64,000 nt of DNA. Origin: Neorhizobium vignae (GTDB taxonomy: Bacteria; Pseudomonadota; Alphaproteobacteria; Rhizobiales; Rhizobiaceae). The stretch lies in assembly GCF_000732195.1 (NCBI RefSeq), contig NZ_JNNU01000012.1:164857-228856 (forward strand), read 5' to 3'. Below are positions 25,165 through 34,059 of the stretch, piece by piece. Positions within the stretch are counted from its first letter, which is position 1. Every line of letters begins with the position of its first letter. Below the pieces are notes generated by a model that was given only the letters and a program-made list of their open reading frames with translations, searched no databases and was not told where the DNA came from. The position numbers and the translations under genes are program-made.

Positions 25165-26645
25165 TCGTACTGCTCCCGGTATTTGCGCACGATATAGAGC
25201 GCGTAGATGTTGAGGCAAAGCGTGATGGCGAACAGCGTGATGCCCAGCGCGAAGGCAACCAGGGTCTGCGGCGAGGTGAACTCGAGGTCACCCGTCAGCT
25301 GGTTGACGATCTTGACCGTCACGGTCGTCATCGGCTCGAACGGATTGATCTGCAGGCGGGCGGCGACACCGGCCGCAAGCACGACGATCATGGTTTCGCC
25401 GACGGCGCGCGATGCGGTCATCAGGAGCGCGCCGACGATGCCCGGCAGAGCAGCCGGCAGGACGACCTTCTTGATGGTTTCCGACCGGGTGGCGCCGAGA
25501 CCGAGCGAGCCGTCACGCAGGGCACGCGGCACTGCGGTGATGATGTCGTCCGACAGCGAGGAGACATAGGGGATCAGCATGATGCCCATGACGAAACCGG
25601 CCGTCAGAACGCTCTGTGCCTGGATGAAGTTGGCATAGTCGCCGGTGACGAGGCCGTTCAGCTGCGAAGAAATGTCGCGAAGGAACGGACCGACCGTCGT
25701 CAATGCGAAGAAGCCGTAGACGATGGTCGGAATGCCGGCGAGCACTTCGAGCAGCGGCTTGGCAACCGCGCGGACTTTCGGCGAGGCGTATTCCGACATG
25801 TAGATTGCCGAAAAGAGGCCGATCGGAACCGCGAAGAGCATCGCGACGAAACCGATATAGAGCGTGCCGAGCAGCAGCGGGATGAGGCCGAACTGACCTT
25901 CGGAGCCACCCGAGCCCGCGGCCGCAAACCGCGGATCCCATACGGTGCCGAAGAAGAATTCCCAGGCGGGAATGGCGGTGAAGAAGTGGGCGGCTTCCGT
26001 CAGCATCGATGCGACGATGCCGACCGTGGTCAGAATAGCGATCGAAGAAGCGACGACGAGGCTGCCGAGAACCACTTTTTCCACCCGATTGCGGGCGCGG
26101 AAGCGCGGCGCGATCTGGCGGTAAGCGAAGAGGCCGCCTCCGATGGAAGCCCCCAGAACGACGATCGTCATCAGGATACGGCTGACGAAGGTCATCCGGT
26201 TCAGTTTGGCAGCGGCCTTGACCATGAAGGGCTGCGGATCGCCCGCAAGCGCAACGCCCTTGGCGCCGAGCGCAGCACGAAGCTCCACCGGGTTGTTCTC
26301 GATGCGGGCGATCTCGTCGCCGGTCAGCGCATTCATGCCGCGGGCGATCGAGGTAATCATGCCGTAGCTCAGGCCCTGTTCGGCCTGCGACTGGGTTTTG
26401 ACCTCTTCGGGAAACGCACCGCGGACCGAGGAGCTGATATACATCGGGCTGGCGACCAGCCAGACAAAAAGAATGACGACGGCCGGCAAGATCGCCCAGA
26501 CGGCGACAAAAGAACCGTAATATCCAGGCCGCGAATGAAGTTTGGAGGAAATTCCTCCGACCAGTGCCAATGCATACCGGGCACCGGCGACGTAACCGGC
26601 TACGCCGATTATCGCCAAAATCAACAATATTAGTGATGTGTTCAT
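25161..26645 (-). CDS. pstC: Phosphate ABC transporter permease PstC
   Basis: It encodes 494 residues from the ATG at 26645, where GGGGGA is properly spaced; an adjacent ATG at 26648 is possible. Membrane segments at the N-terminus precede an extra periplasmic region and the permease core with the cytoplasmic coupling loop (GSLGLGATRSETIKKVVLP). It forms the channel with PstA. It is also longer than the E. coli protein. It is separated from pstS by a hairpin. Confidence 0.95.
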   Translation of the reverse strand: MNTSLILLILAIIGVAGYVAGARYALALVGGISSKLHSRPGYYGSFVAVWAILPAVVILFVWLVASPMYISSSVRGAFPEEVKTQSQAEQGLSYGMITSIARGMNALTGDEIARIENNPVELRAALGAKGVALAGDPQPFMVKAAAKLNRMTFVSRILMTIVVLGASIGGGLFAYRQIAPRFRARNRVEKVVLGSLVVASSIAILTTVGIVASMLTEAAHFFTAIPAWEFFFGTVWDPRFAAAGSGGSEGQFGLIPLLLGTLYIGFVAMLFAVPIGLFSAIYMSEYASPKVRAVAKPLLEVLAGIPTIVYGFFALTTVGPFLRDISSQLNGLVTGDYANFIQAQSVLTAGFVMGIMLIPYVSSLSDDIITAVPRALRDGSLGLGATRSETIKKVVLPAALPGIVGALLMTASRAVGETMIVVLAAGVAARLQINPFEPMTTVTVKIVNQLTGDLEFTSPQTLVAFALGITLFAITLCLNIYALYIVRKYREQYE

Positions 26646-26796
26646 CATAATCCCCCGGCGTACCGCCTTCGGCGGCAACCCATCACCGCCCAGCTCCGGT
26701 CATCGGAACCGATCGCATCGCCGTCGCGCTTCGCGCAACACCATCGCCGCAAAATCGACGATTTCCTACCGAGGCAAAAGCCTCCGGTCGGAGAGA

Positions 26797-26823
26797 AACG
26801 GCGCCGCCGGAAGCGGCGCCGTT
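26797..26823 (-). terminator. Intra-operon hairpin between pstS and pstC
   Basis: AACGGCGCCGC and GCGGCGCCGTT form an 11-base perfect stem with a CGGAA loop, eight bases after the pstS stop. On the minus strand it is followed by TCTCTCC, a weak U-tract. It is likely a partial terminator or 3' stabiliser giving more PstS than PstCAB. Confidence 0.65.
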
Positions 26824-26830
26824 CTTTTGA

Positions 26831-27865
26831 TTACATGGTCTTGCCAGCGGTAAAGTCCTTGCGGGCCTGTTCGCGCTGCGCGTCCGGAGCGGCAACCAGA
26901 CCGTATTCGATGAGCGGCGAGTCGGGGCCGATCATGTCGTCGGAGAGGAAGAACTCGACGTATTCTTTGAGGCCCGGGACGACGCCCAGGTGAGCCTTCT
27001 TGACGTAGAAGAACAGCGGACGGGAAACCGGATAGGTGCCGTCAGCGATCGTTGCCGCGGTCGGCTTGATGCCGCGCATGGTGGCGACCTTCAGCTTGTC
27101 GGCGTTGTTTTCGTAGAAAGCGAGGCCGAATACGCCGACACCGGTCTTGTTGGCAGCGATACGAGCGAGCGTCTCGGTGTAGTCGCCGTCGATGTCCACG
27201 GCAACGCCGTCCTTGCGAACAGCAACGCAAGCCTTGGTCTGGGCAGCCTTTTCAGCGATTTCCTTGGCGATGACGTCGGTTGCGCCGGAATCCTTGCAGC
27301 CTGCGGCAAGAACGTTCAGTTCGAAAACTTCGCGCGTGCCGTGCTTTTCGCCCGGGATGTAGGCAGCGATCGGGCCCTTCGGAAGCGTCGGGTTGATCTC
27401 CGACCAGTTCTTGTAGGGGTTGGCGACGAGCTTGCCGTCAACCACGACCTGAGCGGCGAGAGCCTTGTAGATGTCCTTCGGCTCGAGCTTCATCTCGCCG
27501 TTGCTGCTGGCAGTCGCGAAAACGATACCGTCGTAACCGATGCGGATTTCCTGGACGTCGGTGACGCCGGCCGCCTTGCAGGCTTCGGCTTCAGACTTGT
27601 TGATCGCGCGGGAAGCATTTGCAATGTCGATCGTGGCTTCGCCGACGCCCTTGCAGAATTCCTTAAGGCCAGCGCCCGTGCCGCCCGACTCGACGATCGG
27701 GGTCTTGAACTTGGGGAAGGCTTCGCCGAAAGCTTCTGCAACGATCTTCGCATAGGGAAGAACGGTGGAGGAACCGGCAACCTGAACCTGATCGCGAGCC
27801 GTTGCGACGCCTGCGGTGGCCAGCAGAATTGCGGCTACGGCGCAGCTTCCTAGATACTTCTTCAT
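26831..27865 (-). CDS. pstS: Phosphate-binding periplasmic protein PstS
   Basis: It encodes 344 residues with a signal peptide (KKYLGSCAVAAILLATAGVA, cut near ATA). The phosphate-binding segments are visible: VAGSSTVLPY near the mature N-terminus, SGGTGAGLKEFCKG, and the ASRAINKSE region. It captures phosphate for PstCAB. It is the first gene of the operon, directly controlled by the PHO box at 27927-27944. Confidence 0.95.
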   Translation of the reverse strand: MKKYLGSCAVAAILLATAGVATARDQVQVAGSSTVLPYAKIVAEAFGEAFPKFKTPIVESGGTGAGLKEFCKGVGEATIDIANASRAINKSEAEACKAAGVTDVQEIRIGYDGIVFATASSNGEMKLEPKDIYKALAAQVVVDGKLVANPYKNWSEINPTLPKGPIAAYIPGEKHGTREVFELNVLAAGCKDSGATDVIAKEIAEKAAQTKACVAVRKDGVAVDIDGDYTETLARIAANKTGVGVFGLAFYENNADKLKVATMRGIKPTAATIADGTYPVSRPLFFYVKKAHLGVVPGLKEYVEFFLSDDMIGPDSPLIEYGLVAAPDAQREQARKDFTAGKTM

Positions 27866-28338
27866 GGATTTCTCCCTTGGAATTCGGATTGACGCTTGGG
27901 CGTCGGCTACCCTCTATCTGTTGCTCATTACAGTTTTGTGACAGATTTATTTCATTTATGAAAAGGACACGCCCCAGCATTTGCACAGGTTTGCAGCCTC
28001 CGCGCCTGCTCCGGCGGAAGGGACAGAATATCGGTTATGACAGCGATATCGGCGAGGGTGGAGATTTCTATCGCCGCAGTTCGTCGAGCGCATCAGGATG
28101 GCGTGATCCGGTATCGGTGACATCAAGCCACGACGCGCGGTCAGGCGGGTCATGGGGCAGAAGACGCCCGATGAGACCAAGGTCCCCGCCCCTACCGGAC
28201 CTTGGTCCCGAAGGCAGGCTCATTGGTCCTACTCCCATGGATTTATATCCGCCGCTGCTCCAGAGTGCACGGCATCTGAAAGCCACGAAGCGCAAAGCAG
28301 TTGTGGCTTTGGCAATGCATATCAGGAGATGGGTGAAC
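27866..28338 (-). other. Intergenic region between pstS and the Gly-rich gene
   Basis: It runs for 473 bases between divergent genes. It holds the pstS promoter with a PHO box near its left end. Between 27960 and 28320 I see frames on both strands but nothing with a family-like sequence. phoR, which precedes pstS in many relatives, is not here. Confidence 0.5.
27927..27944 (-). promoter_or_regulatory. PHO box upstream of pstS
   Basis: On the minus strand the sequence is CTGTCACAAAACTGTAAT: two seven-base direct repeats (CTGTCAC and CTGTAAT) separated by AAAA, which is the PhoB-binding pattern. It lies about 62 bases before the pstS start and would replace the -35 box. Confidence 0.85.
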
Positions 28339-28971
28339 ATGAACAAGGTCCTCAAGAACGGCATCGTCGTGCTTGCGCTCGCCGCCGTGTCCGTCGGCGG
28401 CGGTGTAACCGCATTTCCGGACCTCGCCTTGGCCAAGGATGGCAATGGCGGAGGTAATGGGGGCGGCGGTGGAAACGGTGGCGGCGGTGGAAACGGCGGC
28501 GGCAATGGCGGTGGCCGCGACAACGTCTCGAACCATGGCAATTCCGGCAAAAGCCGGTCGACTTCGGCCAGTCTCGGCTCCGGCAAGGAGCGGGCGAAGA
28601 AGGATGCCGACCGCAAGGTTTCGAACGGAACACCGGCGCAGAAAGCCAAGCCACAGGCCGCAAAAGTGGCGGGCCTCAGCTCCCTGAAGCGCAATTACCA
28701 CGCCTATCTCAACACCAACGATCCGCGGATGACATCGCTCTCGGCCTACGTGAAGGCCTATGCGCAATACGAACTGACGAACGGCATCGACCCTGCCGCC
28801 ACCGATCCCGAGCTCGGCGAAGCCGCGCTTCGCGATGCGCTGGAGGATTTCGCGGGCGCGCCGGTGAGCGACGAGGCCTTCGGATGGGCGCAGGACGAGC
28901 TTGGAGTGGGGCCGGCGGTCGGCAAGATCGACCAGGTCCGCGACCAGCTCGACACGGACGCGGCTCTCTAA
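28339..28971 (+). CDS. Secreted Gly-rich hypothetical protein
   Basis: It encodes 210 residues from the ATG at 28339 with AGGAG ten bases upstream. A signal peptide (KVLKNGIVVLALAAVSVGGG, cut after ALA) precedes a low-complexity stretch of GGN/GGG repeats (about residues 35-58). A basic Ser/Lys-rich linker follows, and then a helical C-terminal domain (SLKRNYHAYLNTNDPRM onward) that is acidic near the end. It resembles cell-envelope or exported structural proteins of rhizobia; function unknown. Confidence 0.65.
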   Translation: MNKVLKNGIVVLALAAVSVGGGVTAFPDLALAKDGNGGGNGGGGGNGGGGGNGGGNGGGRDNVSNHGNSGKSRSTSASLGSGKERAKKDADRKVSNGTPAQKAKPQAAKVAGLSSLKRNYHAYLNTNDPRMTSLSAYVKAYAQYELTNGIDPAATDPELGEAALRDALEDFAGAPVSDEAFGWAQDELGVGPAVGKIDQVRDQLDTDAAL

Positions 28972-28992
28972 GAACCGCCCTCAAAACCGACA

Positions 28993-29020
28993 GCGCCGTA
29001 GGCCTTCCGGCATACGGCGC
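28993..29020 (+). terminator. Hairpin after the Gly-rich gene
   Basis: GCGCCGTA (28993-29000) pairs with TACGGCGC (29013-29020), and the inner GCC/GGC can extend it. CTTGCAG follows, so it lacks a good U-tract. Position 22 bases after the stop supports a terminator. Confidence 0.5.
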
Positions 29021-29049
29021 CTTGCAGATGGTCGAACCGCAACGATACC

Positions 29050-29076
29050 CTCTCCGGATCCGTGGGATCCGGAGAG
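29050..29076. terminator. Symmetric hairpin between convergent genes
   Basis: CTCTCCGGATCC and GGATCCGGAGAG form a perfect 12-base stem around GTG. It sits between the Gly-rich gene and the beta-barrel gene, nine bases beyond the stop of the latter, and can serve both directions, though U-tracts are weak. Confidence 0.6.
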
Positions 29077-29085
29077 CTTGCGGCA

Positions 29086-29715
29086 CTAGAACTTGTAGTT
29101 CACGCCAGCCTTGAGCGTCTGGTCGCGCACGTCGGTCCTCGATGAGACGCCGCCGGAAGTGCTGCGGACATCGTTGGTCATGGTGTAATTGTATTCGACC
29201 CGGGCCGACAGGTTGTCGGTGAGCTTCTGCTCGACGCCCGCGCCCAGGATCCAGCCCGGCTTCCAGCCATCCGGACCGGACGTGCCGTTCTTGCCGCCGA
29301 AGCTGGTGAGCGCAGCGCCCGCGGTGCCGTAGACGAGCGTCTGGTTGAAGCCGACGCCGGCCTTGGCCTTGGCAGCCACGCGGCCCTTTTCGGTGATCTT
29401 GCCGCCCGGTACGCGGCTTTCCACGTTGCCCAGATGCGAGGCTTCGATTTCCGCGCCGACGACGCCGGAATCGAGGTCCATGTTGTAGCCGCCGTGGGCG
29501 CCGAGAACGAGGCCCTTGTCGCCATCGAACGGGTTCAGCTTGCGGGATGCCATGCCGAGATCGGCACCGACATAGGCGCCGCCCCAGCCCGCTTTCGGCG
29601 CGCCGGCAGGTTCGTTATAGGCCGGCGGTTCGGAATACGGTGCGAGGTCGGCCGCCCAGAGGGGCGTGGCGAAAGATGCGGCGAAGATCGCCAGGGCGAA
29701 GGGCTTCTTGTTCAT
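29086..29715 (-). CDS. Outer-membrane beta-barrel protein, Omp25/31-like
   Basis: It encodes 209 residues with a signal peptide ending PLWAADLAPY. The rest alternates hydrophobic and polar residues as in an eight-stranded barrel (GWGGAYVGADLG; LVLGAHGGYNMDL; LSARVEYNYT) and ends with Phe (GVNYKF), the signal for the BAM machinery. This matches the small porin-like outer-membrane proteins of Rhizobiales (Omp25/31, RopB group). It is a single gene. Confidence 0.85.
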   Translation of the reverse strand: MNKKPFALAIFAASFATPLWAADLAPYSEPPAYNEPAGAPKAGWGGAYVGADLGMASRKLNPFDGDKGLVLGAHGGYNMDLDSGVVGAEIEASHLGNVESRVPGGKITEKGRVAAKAKAGVGFNQTLVYGTAGAALTSFGGKNGTSGPDGWKPGWILGAGVEQKLTDNLSARVEYNYTMTNDVRSTSGGVSSRTDVRDQTLKAGVNYKF

Positions 29716-30903
29716 GGTCTTGGCTTTACTCCGTACGGCACCTGCGTCGCGAACGCATGCAGGCGGTTACTCAAAAGGTTACGCACCGCTCGGCAGTCAC
29801 GGTCATCCCAACAAAGCCCCTCAGGCCCGGACCGCCGGCAAGTATCCATTCATTTTTCACGAATTCATAAACACTTCCTTAACTGGCCGGCGACTGCCGC
29901 GAACGACGCGATCAACAAGTGTAACAGTCCCGAGATCAGGCTCCCGCGCCATGGCCAGATGAAGCGGCATTGCCACGAATAGGCTCTATACGGGCGCATC
30001 GCGGCTGGATCCTCGGGTCATCCTCGGGTTCAACCCGAGGACGAGTATGACGGAGGATAGGGCGGCGCCCACCCAGCGGCGTCATCCTCGGGCTCGACCC
30101 GAGGATCTACCCTCCGAACGCAAACCCATCCGGGCACATTCGGCACCTCCCCGTCAGCCCCATCAAACACTTAGCCTCTCTCTCATCCCCGCCCTGCCAA
30201 CCCGTGCCTACAATCCCCTCGTTCCGTCGCGGATACGCCGGCAGCCGTGCCGGCGAGGCGGGACCGGCGCTGGGTGGCAGGAAACGACGTCAGTCCTTCC
30301 ATTCGGGGTCCGCGGAAAATGGTCTTCCTCCGGCGACGTGGGACGGGTGAGAAGCTGTCGGACCGACTTCTCGTTTTGTTTTCCATCATGGGGCGCCGGG
30401 CGTGCCTGTGAGGCACACAGGGTGATCGGGGCCGCGCCGTGCGGCGTCCGAGGGTTTTTCAAGAACCCGGATGTGCGGCGCAGGTGGAAGACGACGCCGG
30501 GCGGCAGTCATGGCCTGCGGCACGTAACCTGAGAGCGTGCATGACGCCCTCTTTAGGAGGGGCACGCAACCGTTCCCACAAACCCCGTCATTATAGAGGG
30601 ACCGAAGTCGCGGATAATAACCGCCGAACGGGGCGCTGAGAGGTGTCACCTATTACTTACCTTACGAGGCAGCTTTCAGCGCCCCGTCCGATCCATGCTC
30701 CAGACCACGGCGAGACATCGCGCGTAAACGACACGGCATGCCCTTCACGCCTCTCCCCTACCGCGCCGAGCACAAACGGCCCCCGAACCAACCCCAGGAG
30801 GTGAAAAACGGCAAATATCCCCGCCGCAGGAACCAATGGGCATCCGGCGTGTTGGAAGGGCGCAATCAAGATCAACAAACTGTTATCTTTCAGGAGGTTC
30901 ACC
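29716..30903 (+). other. Long intergenic region with palindromic repeats and unassigned structured sequence
   Basis: It runs for 1,188 bases. The left 250 bases are promoter and leader for the beta-barrel gene. Palindromic repeats occupy 30009-30106. From 30110 to 30680 the sequence is GC-rich with many short inverted repeats and overlapping frames on both strands (for example 30208-30462 minus), none with a recognised family; it may be a dispersed repeat or structured RNA. The last 200 bases lead into the small membrane peptide gene. Confidence 0.45.
30009..30106. repeat. Palindromic intergenic repeat units
   Basis: TCCTCGGGTT-c-AACCCGAGGA at 30021-30041 and ATCCTCGGG-ctcga-CCCGAGGAT at 30084-30106 are two near-identical palindromes, and a half copy (ATCCTCGGGT) starts at 30009. 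GTCATCCTCGGG...CCCGAGGAT elements of this type are frequent between genes in rhizobia as I remember them. Confidence 0.7.
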
Positions 30904-30981
30904 ATGGGACGCGGCATTCTGCTCTGGCTTCTCGGCATTCCACTACCGATCATCATCCTTCTCGTTCTCTTCATGCGTTGA
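30904..30981 (+). CDS. Tiny single-span membrane peptide
   Basis: It encodes 25 residues (start MGRGILLWLLGIPLP, then a run of Ile/Leu and FMR). AGGAGG lies seven bases before the ATG, an ideal ribosome binding site. The hydrophobic stretch can span the membrane once. The next gene starts 11 bases after its stop with its own AGGAGG, so the two are probably an operon. I recall similar tiny proteins in other Proteobacteria; function unknown. Confidence 0.7.
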   Translation: MGRGILLWLLGIPLPIIILLVLFMR

Positions 30982-30991
30982 GGAGGCGAAC

Positions 30992-31912
30992 ATGCCAATT
31001 TCATCCACAGGCTCCGCGATCGCAACTCCGGTGGAGTCGTCAAATTCCGCGATCGCATGGGGGCCGATCATCGGCGGCGCGGTCGCCGCCATCGGCATCA
31101 GCCTCATCCTCATCCTTTTCGGTTCCGGCCTCGGCCTCACTATGATCTCTCCCTGGTCGGGTGAAAGCAGTTCGGCCGCAACGGTCGGCATCAGCGCGGC
31201 GATCTGGCTGGTGGTGGTGCAATGGCTGTCGGCAGGGCTCGGCGGATATCTGACCGGCCGGCTGCGCACCAAATGGGCCGCCGTCCACACCGACGAGGTG
31301 TTCTTCCGCGATACCGCCCACGGCTTCGTCTCCTGGGCCGTCGCAACCGTCTTCGTCGCGGGCTTCCTTGCTTCGTCGCTCGGTTCGCTTGCCGGCGCCG
31401 GGGCTCAGGCGGTCGGTTCGGCTGCAGCGACCGCAGGCGTAGCGGGTTCGGCAGCGGCGGCAGCCTCCTCGGAAAATTCGTCCTCGGGCGGCACCGACAT
31501 GGCAACCTCCTACTTCACCGATGCGCTCCTGCGTCCGCAGCAGGCCCAGGCCCGCGCCCAGAACGACAATACGGCCGCAACCGCAGAAGTGTCGCGCATT
31601 CTTCTCAACGGTGCCCTCCAGGGCGGCGTGCCGGAAGACGACAAGGCTTATCTGTCAACCATCGTCGCTTCCCGCACCGGCCTTTCGCCGCAGGATGCCC
31701 GCGCCCGCGTCGATGCGGTCCTGAAGCGGATCGAGGACGCCAAGGTCGCCGCCCAGCAGGCCGCGGACGAGGCCCGCAAGGCAGCCGCCACGACGGCGCT
31801 GGTCGGCTCGCTGTCGCTGCTGGTCGGCGCGTTCATCTCCTGTGCCGCCGCCGCACTCGGCGGTCGCCAGCGGGACGAGGAGGAAGACCTGCTCGTCGCG
31901 ACGCGGTACTGA
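30992..31912 (+). CDS. Integral membrane protein of the rhizobial PhnA-like type
   Basis: It encodes 306 residues from the ATG at 30992 with AGGAGG upstream. Two membrane segments near the N-terminus (IAWGPIIGGAVAAIGISLI; TVGISAAIWLVVVQWLSAG) and one near the middle are joined by Gly/Ala-rich loops. A soluble helical stretch (residues 170-270) and a last membrane segment follow. Similar proteins are often annotated PhnA-like in rhizobia, but nothing links this one to phosphonates. Confidence 0.65.
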   Translation: MPISSTGSAIATPVESSNSAIAWGPIIGGAVAAIGISLILILFGSGLGLTMISPWSGESSSAATVGISAAIWLVVVQWLSAGLGGYLTGRLRTKWAAVHTDEVFFRDTAHGFVSWAVATVFVAGFLASSLGSLAGAGAQAVGSAAATAGVAGSAAAAASSENSSSGGTDMATSYFTDALLRPQQAQARAQNDNTAATAEVSRILLNGALQGGVPEDDKAYLSTIVASRTGLSPQDARARVDAVLKRIEDAKVAAQQAADEARKAAATTALVGSLSLLVGAFISCAAAALGGRQRDEEEDLLVATRY

Positions 31913-31966
31913 TCGCCACGATCATGATCGAGCGGCCGTGTGGAAACGCGGCCGCTCTTTTTCGTC

Positions 31967-32749
31967 TCAAGGCTTGCCGGCGCGGATATGCAGGAAGATC
32001 GGCGCAACGCGGGTATCAGCGACGACCGGTTCGGCCAGCGCCAGTTCTTCCGACGCCATCGGCTCGCCAAACGCCTCAATGACCAGCCCCGCCTCGACGA
32101 TCATCGAAACCCAGGTGGTCAGCGTCCGGTGGAAACGCGGCACCGAAAAGGGCGTCAGCCCGGCCCGCTCCTCGGCGGGGATTTCGGAAAACAGCCAGCG
32201 CTCGATGCGATCCGTCTCATCGAAATAGTCGGCCACCTGCACGGCCACCGCCTCGCCCGTCTCATCGCGGATATTCTTGCGCGTCGGCGGCACGAAGCAG
32301 GGATGCAGGATCGAGAACTGCAGGAAACCACCGGGCTTCAGGACACGATAAACGCCCTTCAGCACCTCGCGCTGGTCGGCCATGTCCATCATCGACATGA
32401 AGGCGGTGACGAAATCGAAGCTCTCGTCCGGAAAGTCGATCCCCTGCCCGTCGCCGAGCACGTAAGTGATGCCGAGCGGCTCGCTCTCCTCGGTTTCGCG
32501 GGCATAGCGGATGAAGGTCGGAGCGATATCGAGGCCGGTCATCTCTGCCCCGCGCCGGGCGACGTCGCGGGTATTGGTGCCTTCGCCGCAGCCGAGATCG
32601 AGGCCCTTCAATCCGGCAACCGGCGGCAGCATGTCGAGAAAGGCCGGCGTGTTCAGCGCATCCCGATATTTGTCGTAACCGGCCCGTGAATAGATCGTCC
32701 AGGTCTCGGCATTGCTCTCCCAATGGGCGCCGACAACAGTCGCATCCAT
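31967..32749 (-). CDS. Class I SAM-dependent methyltransferase
   Basis: It encodes 260 residues. Motif I LDLGCGEGTNTRD binds SAM; the acidic end of strand 2 (MTGLDIAPTFI), the DFVTAFMSMM region and the post-motif YRVLKPGGFLQFS follow in the usual order (Methyltransf_11/25 type). The substrate cannot be told from the sequence; small molecules such as quinone precursors are typical. It stands alone. Confidence 0.8.
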   Translation of the reverse strand: MDATVVGAHWESNAETWTIYSRAGYDKYRDALNTPAFLDMLPPVAGLKGLDLGCGEGTNTRDVARRGAEMTGLDIAPTFIRYARETEESEPLGITYVLGDGQGIDFPDESFDFVTAFMSMMDMADQREVLKGVYRVLKPGGFLQFSILHPCFVPPTRKNIRDETGEAVAVQVADYFDETDRIERWLFSEIPAEERAGLTPFSVPRFHRTLTTWVSMIVEAGLVIEAFGEPMASEELALAEPVVADTRVAPIFLHIRAGKP

Positions 32750-32886
32750 GCTCGTCTCCTCTCAATCGTCGGTTGGGGGGCGAGCTATATCCGCGACCGA
32801 TGACAAAGGGAAGACGGCGAAAGCAAAAGAAAAACCTTCCGGCAGCACAACCGCCGGAAGGTTCTGACTGGAACGGTATTCAGGGG

Positions 32887-33090
32887 TCAGAACCCCGGAA
32901 AGCGGTTGCGGTGGAAGCGGGACACGTCTTCACGAAATCCGATATCGCGCAGCAATCGCTCGTCGAACATGTGCTCAGCCTTAAGCTTCGCCCGGCCGCG
33001 CTCTCCATCGGCGTCAGTCGGCACGACGGGCGAAAAGAGCCAGCGGCCGGAGACCACGAGGATGGCGCCGAGCAATGTCGTTGCAGGCAT
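32887..33090 (-). CDS. DUF1127-like small protein
   Basis: It encodes 67 residues with GGAGGAG just before the ATG. The C-terminal part FDERLLRDIGFREDVSRF matches the DUF1127 core (arginine-rich helix, LLRDIG turn). DUF1127 proteins act in RNA turnover and in phosphate and stress responses in alphaproteobacteria. The N-terminal 25 residues are hydrophobic, which is not standard for the short form. It is 18 bases downstream of the homocysteine methyltransferase-like gene on the same strand. Confidence 0.65.
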   Translation of the reverse strand: MPATTLLGAILVVSGRWLFSPVVPTDADGERGRAKLKAEHMFDERLLRDIGFREDVSRFHRNRFPGF

Positions 33091-33108
33091 TCTCCTCCCC
33101 TTCCCCGG

Positions 33109-34059
33109 TCAGGCGGCAGCCGCCGGCAGGCAGGCGTCGCAGATCGCCTGTAGATGCCGGTGATCGGTGCCGCAGCAGCCGCCGAGCACCCGCATCGACG
33201 GATAGCTCTGCCGGAGCGAACGGTAGCGGAGCCCAAGGTCGCGCGGATCACCGATATCGAGCTCGGTCGACTCGTCCAGCTCCTGATGGCTCTTGGGCGA
33301 CGCGTTGGCGCGAATGCCGGCGATCCGCTTCACCCAGGCTTCGCCGCAGACAAGCGCATCCTCGAAATGGCTCGGATGGGCGCAGTTGACCATGTAGTAG
33401 GCCGCGTACCCGTCGGTCGCCGCATCGGTCTCTTCGATCGCCGCCTGCAGCGTCTTGTCGTTGACGAGCCTGCCGTCGGTTTCGACCGTGAAGGAAACGA
33501 CGCAGGGCATGCCGGCACGTTTCGAGGCCCGGACGATGCCGACTGCCTCGCCGATATTGTTCATGGTGATCGCCGAGATCATGTCGGCCTCGCTGTCGGC
33601 AAAGGCCTCAGCCTGGAAGGCGTGATAATCCTCGGCCGCCAGCGGCTCCATGTTGCCGTCCTTGTAGCCGTCGCCACGCGGTCCGATGACGCCGTTGAGG
33701 ATGATCGGGGAGCCCGGCCGTTCCCAAACCTGGCGGAGCTTGGCGATATACTTGACCGCGCGGATGTTGAGCGCCCGCAGCGCCGCCCGGTCGTAACCGA
33801 GCTGCGGCCCCCAGTCGGCATTCGCCCGCCAGGTCGGCGTGTCGAGGATGAAGCCGAGGCCCCGCTCACGGGCGATCGCCAGGTAGGCTTCGTAATATTC
33901 GGTCAGTTCCTCGCGGCCCCCGGCATCGTCGAGCAGCGGAAAGGCGGCGAAGGCCGGCAGGTCGACGCCGCGCAGGAAGACGAGCGTCGTCTCGAGCCCG
34001 CCGTCGGAAAGGAAGTCGCCGCGTTTGAGCTGCGGCAGGTCATGGCGATACTTGGCCAT
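33109..34059 (-). CDS. Homocysteine S-methyltransferase family protein
   Basis: It encodes 316 residues from the ATG at 34059 (seven bases after AGGAG); the adjacent ATG at 34062 is possible. The start LSDGGLETTLVF and the zinc ligands, one Cys in YMVNCAHP and two in GGCCGTDH near the C-terminus, are those of the MmuM/BHMT family, which moves a methyl group from S-methylmethionine or betaine to homocysteine. The donor is not determined. A TetR gene is divergent from it and may regulate it. Confidence 0.85.
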   Translation of the reverse strand: MAKYRHDLPQLKRGDFLSDGGLETTLVFLRGVDLPAFAAFPLLDDAGGREELTEYYEAYLAIARERGLGFILDTPTWRANADWGPQLGYDRAALRALNIRAVKYIAKLRQVWERPGSPIILNGVIGPRGDGYKDGNMEPLAAEDYHAFQAEAFADSEADMISAITMNNIGEAVGIVRASKRAGMPCVVSFTVETDGRLVNDKTLQAAIEETDAATDGYAAYYMVNCAHPSHFEDALVCGEAWVKRIAGIRANASPKSHQELDESTELDIGDPRDLGLRYRSLRQSYPSMRVLGGCCGTDHRHLQAICDACLPAAAA

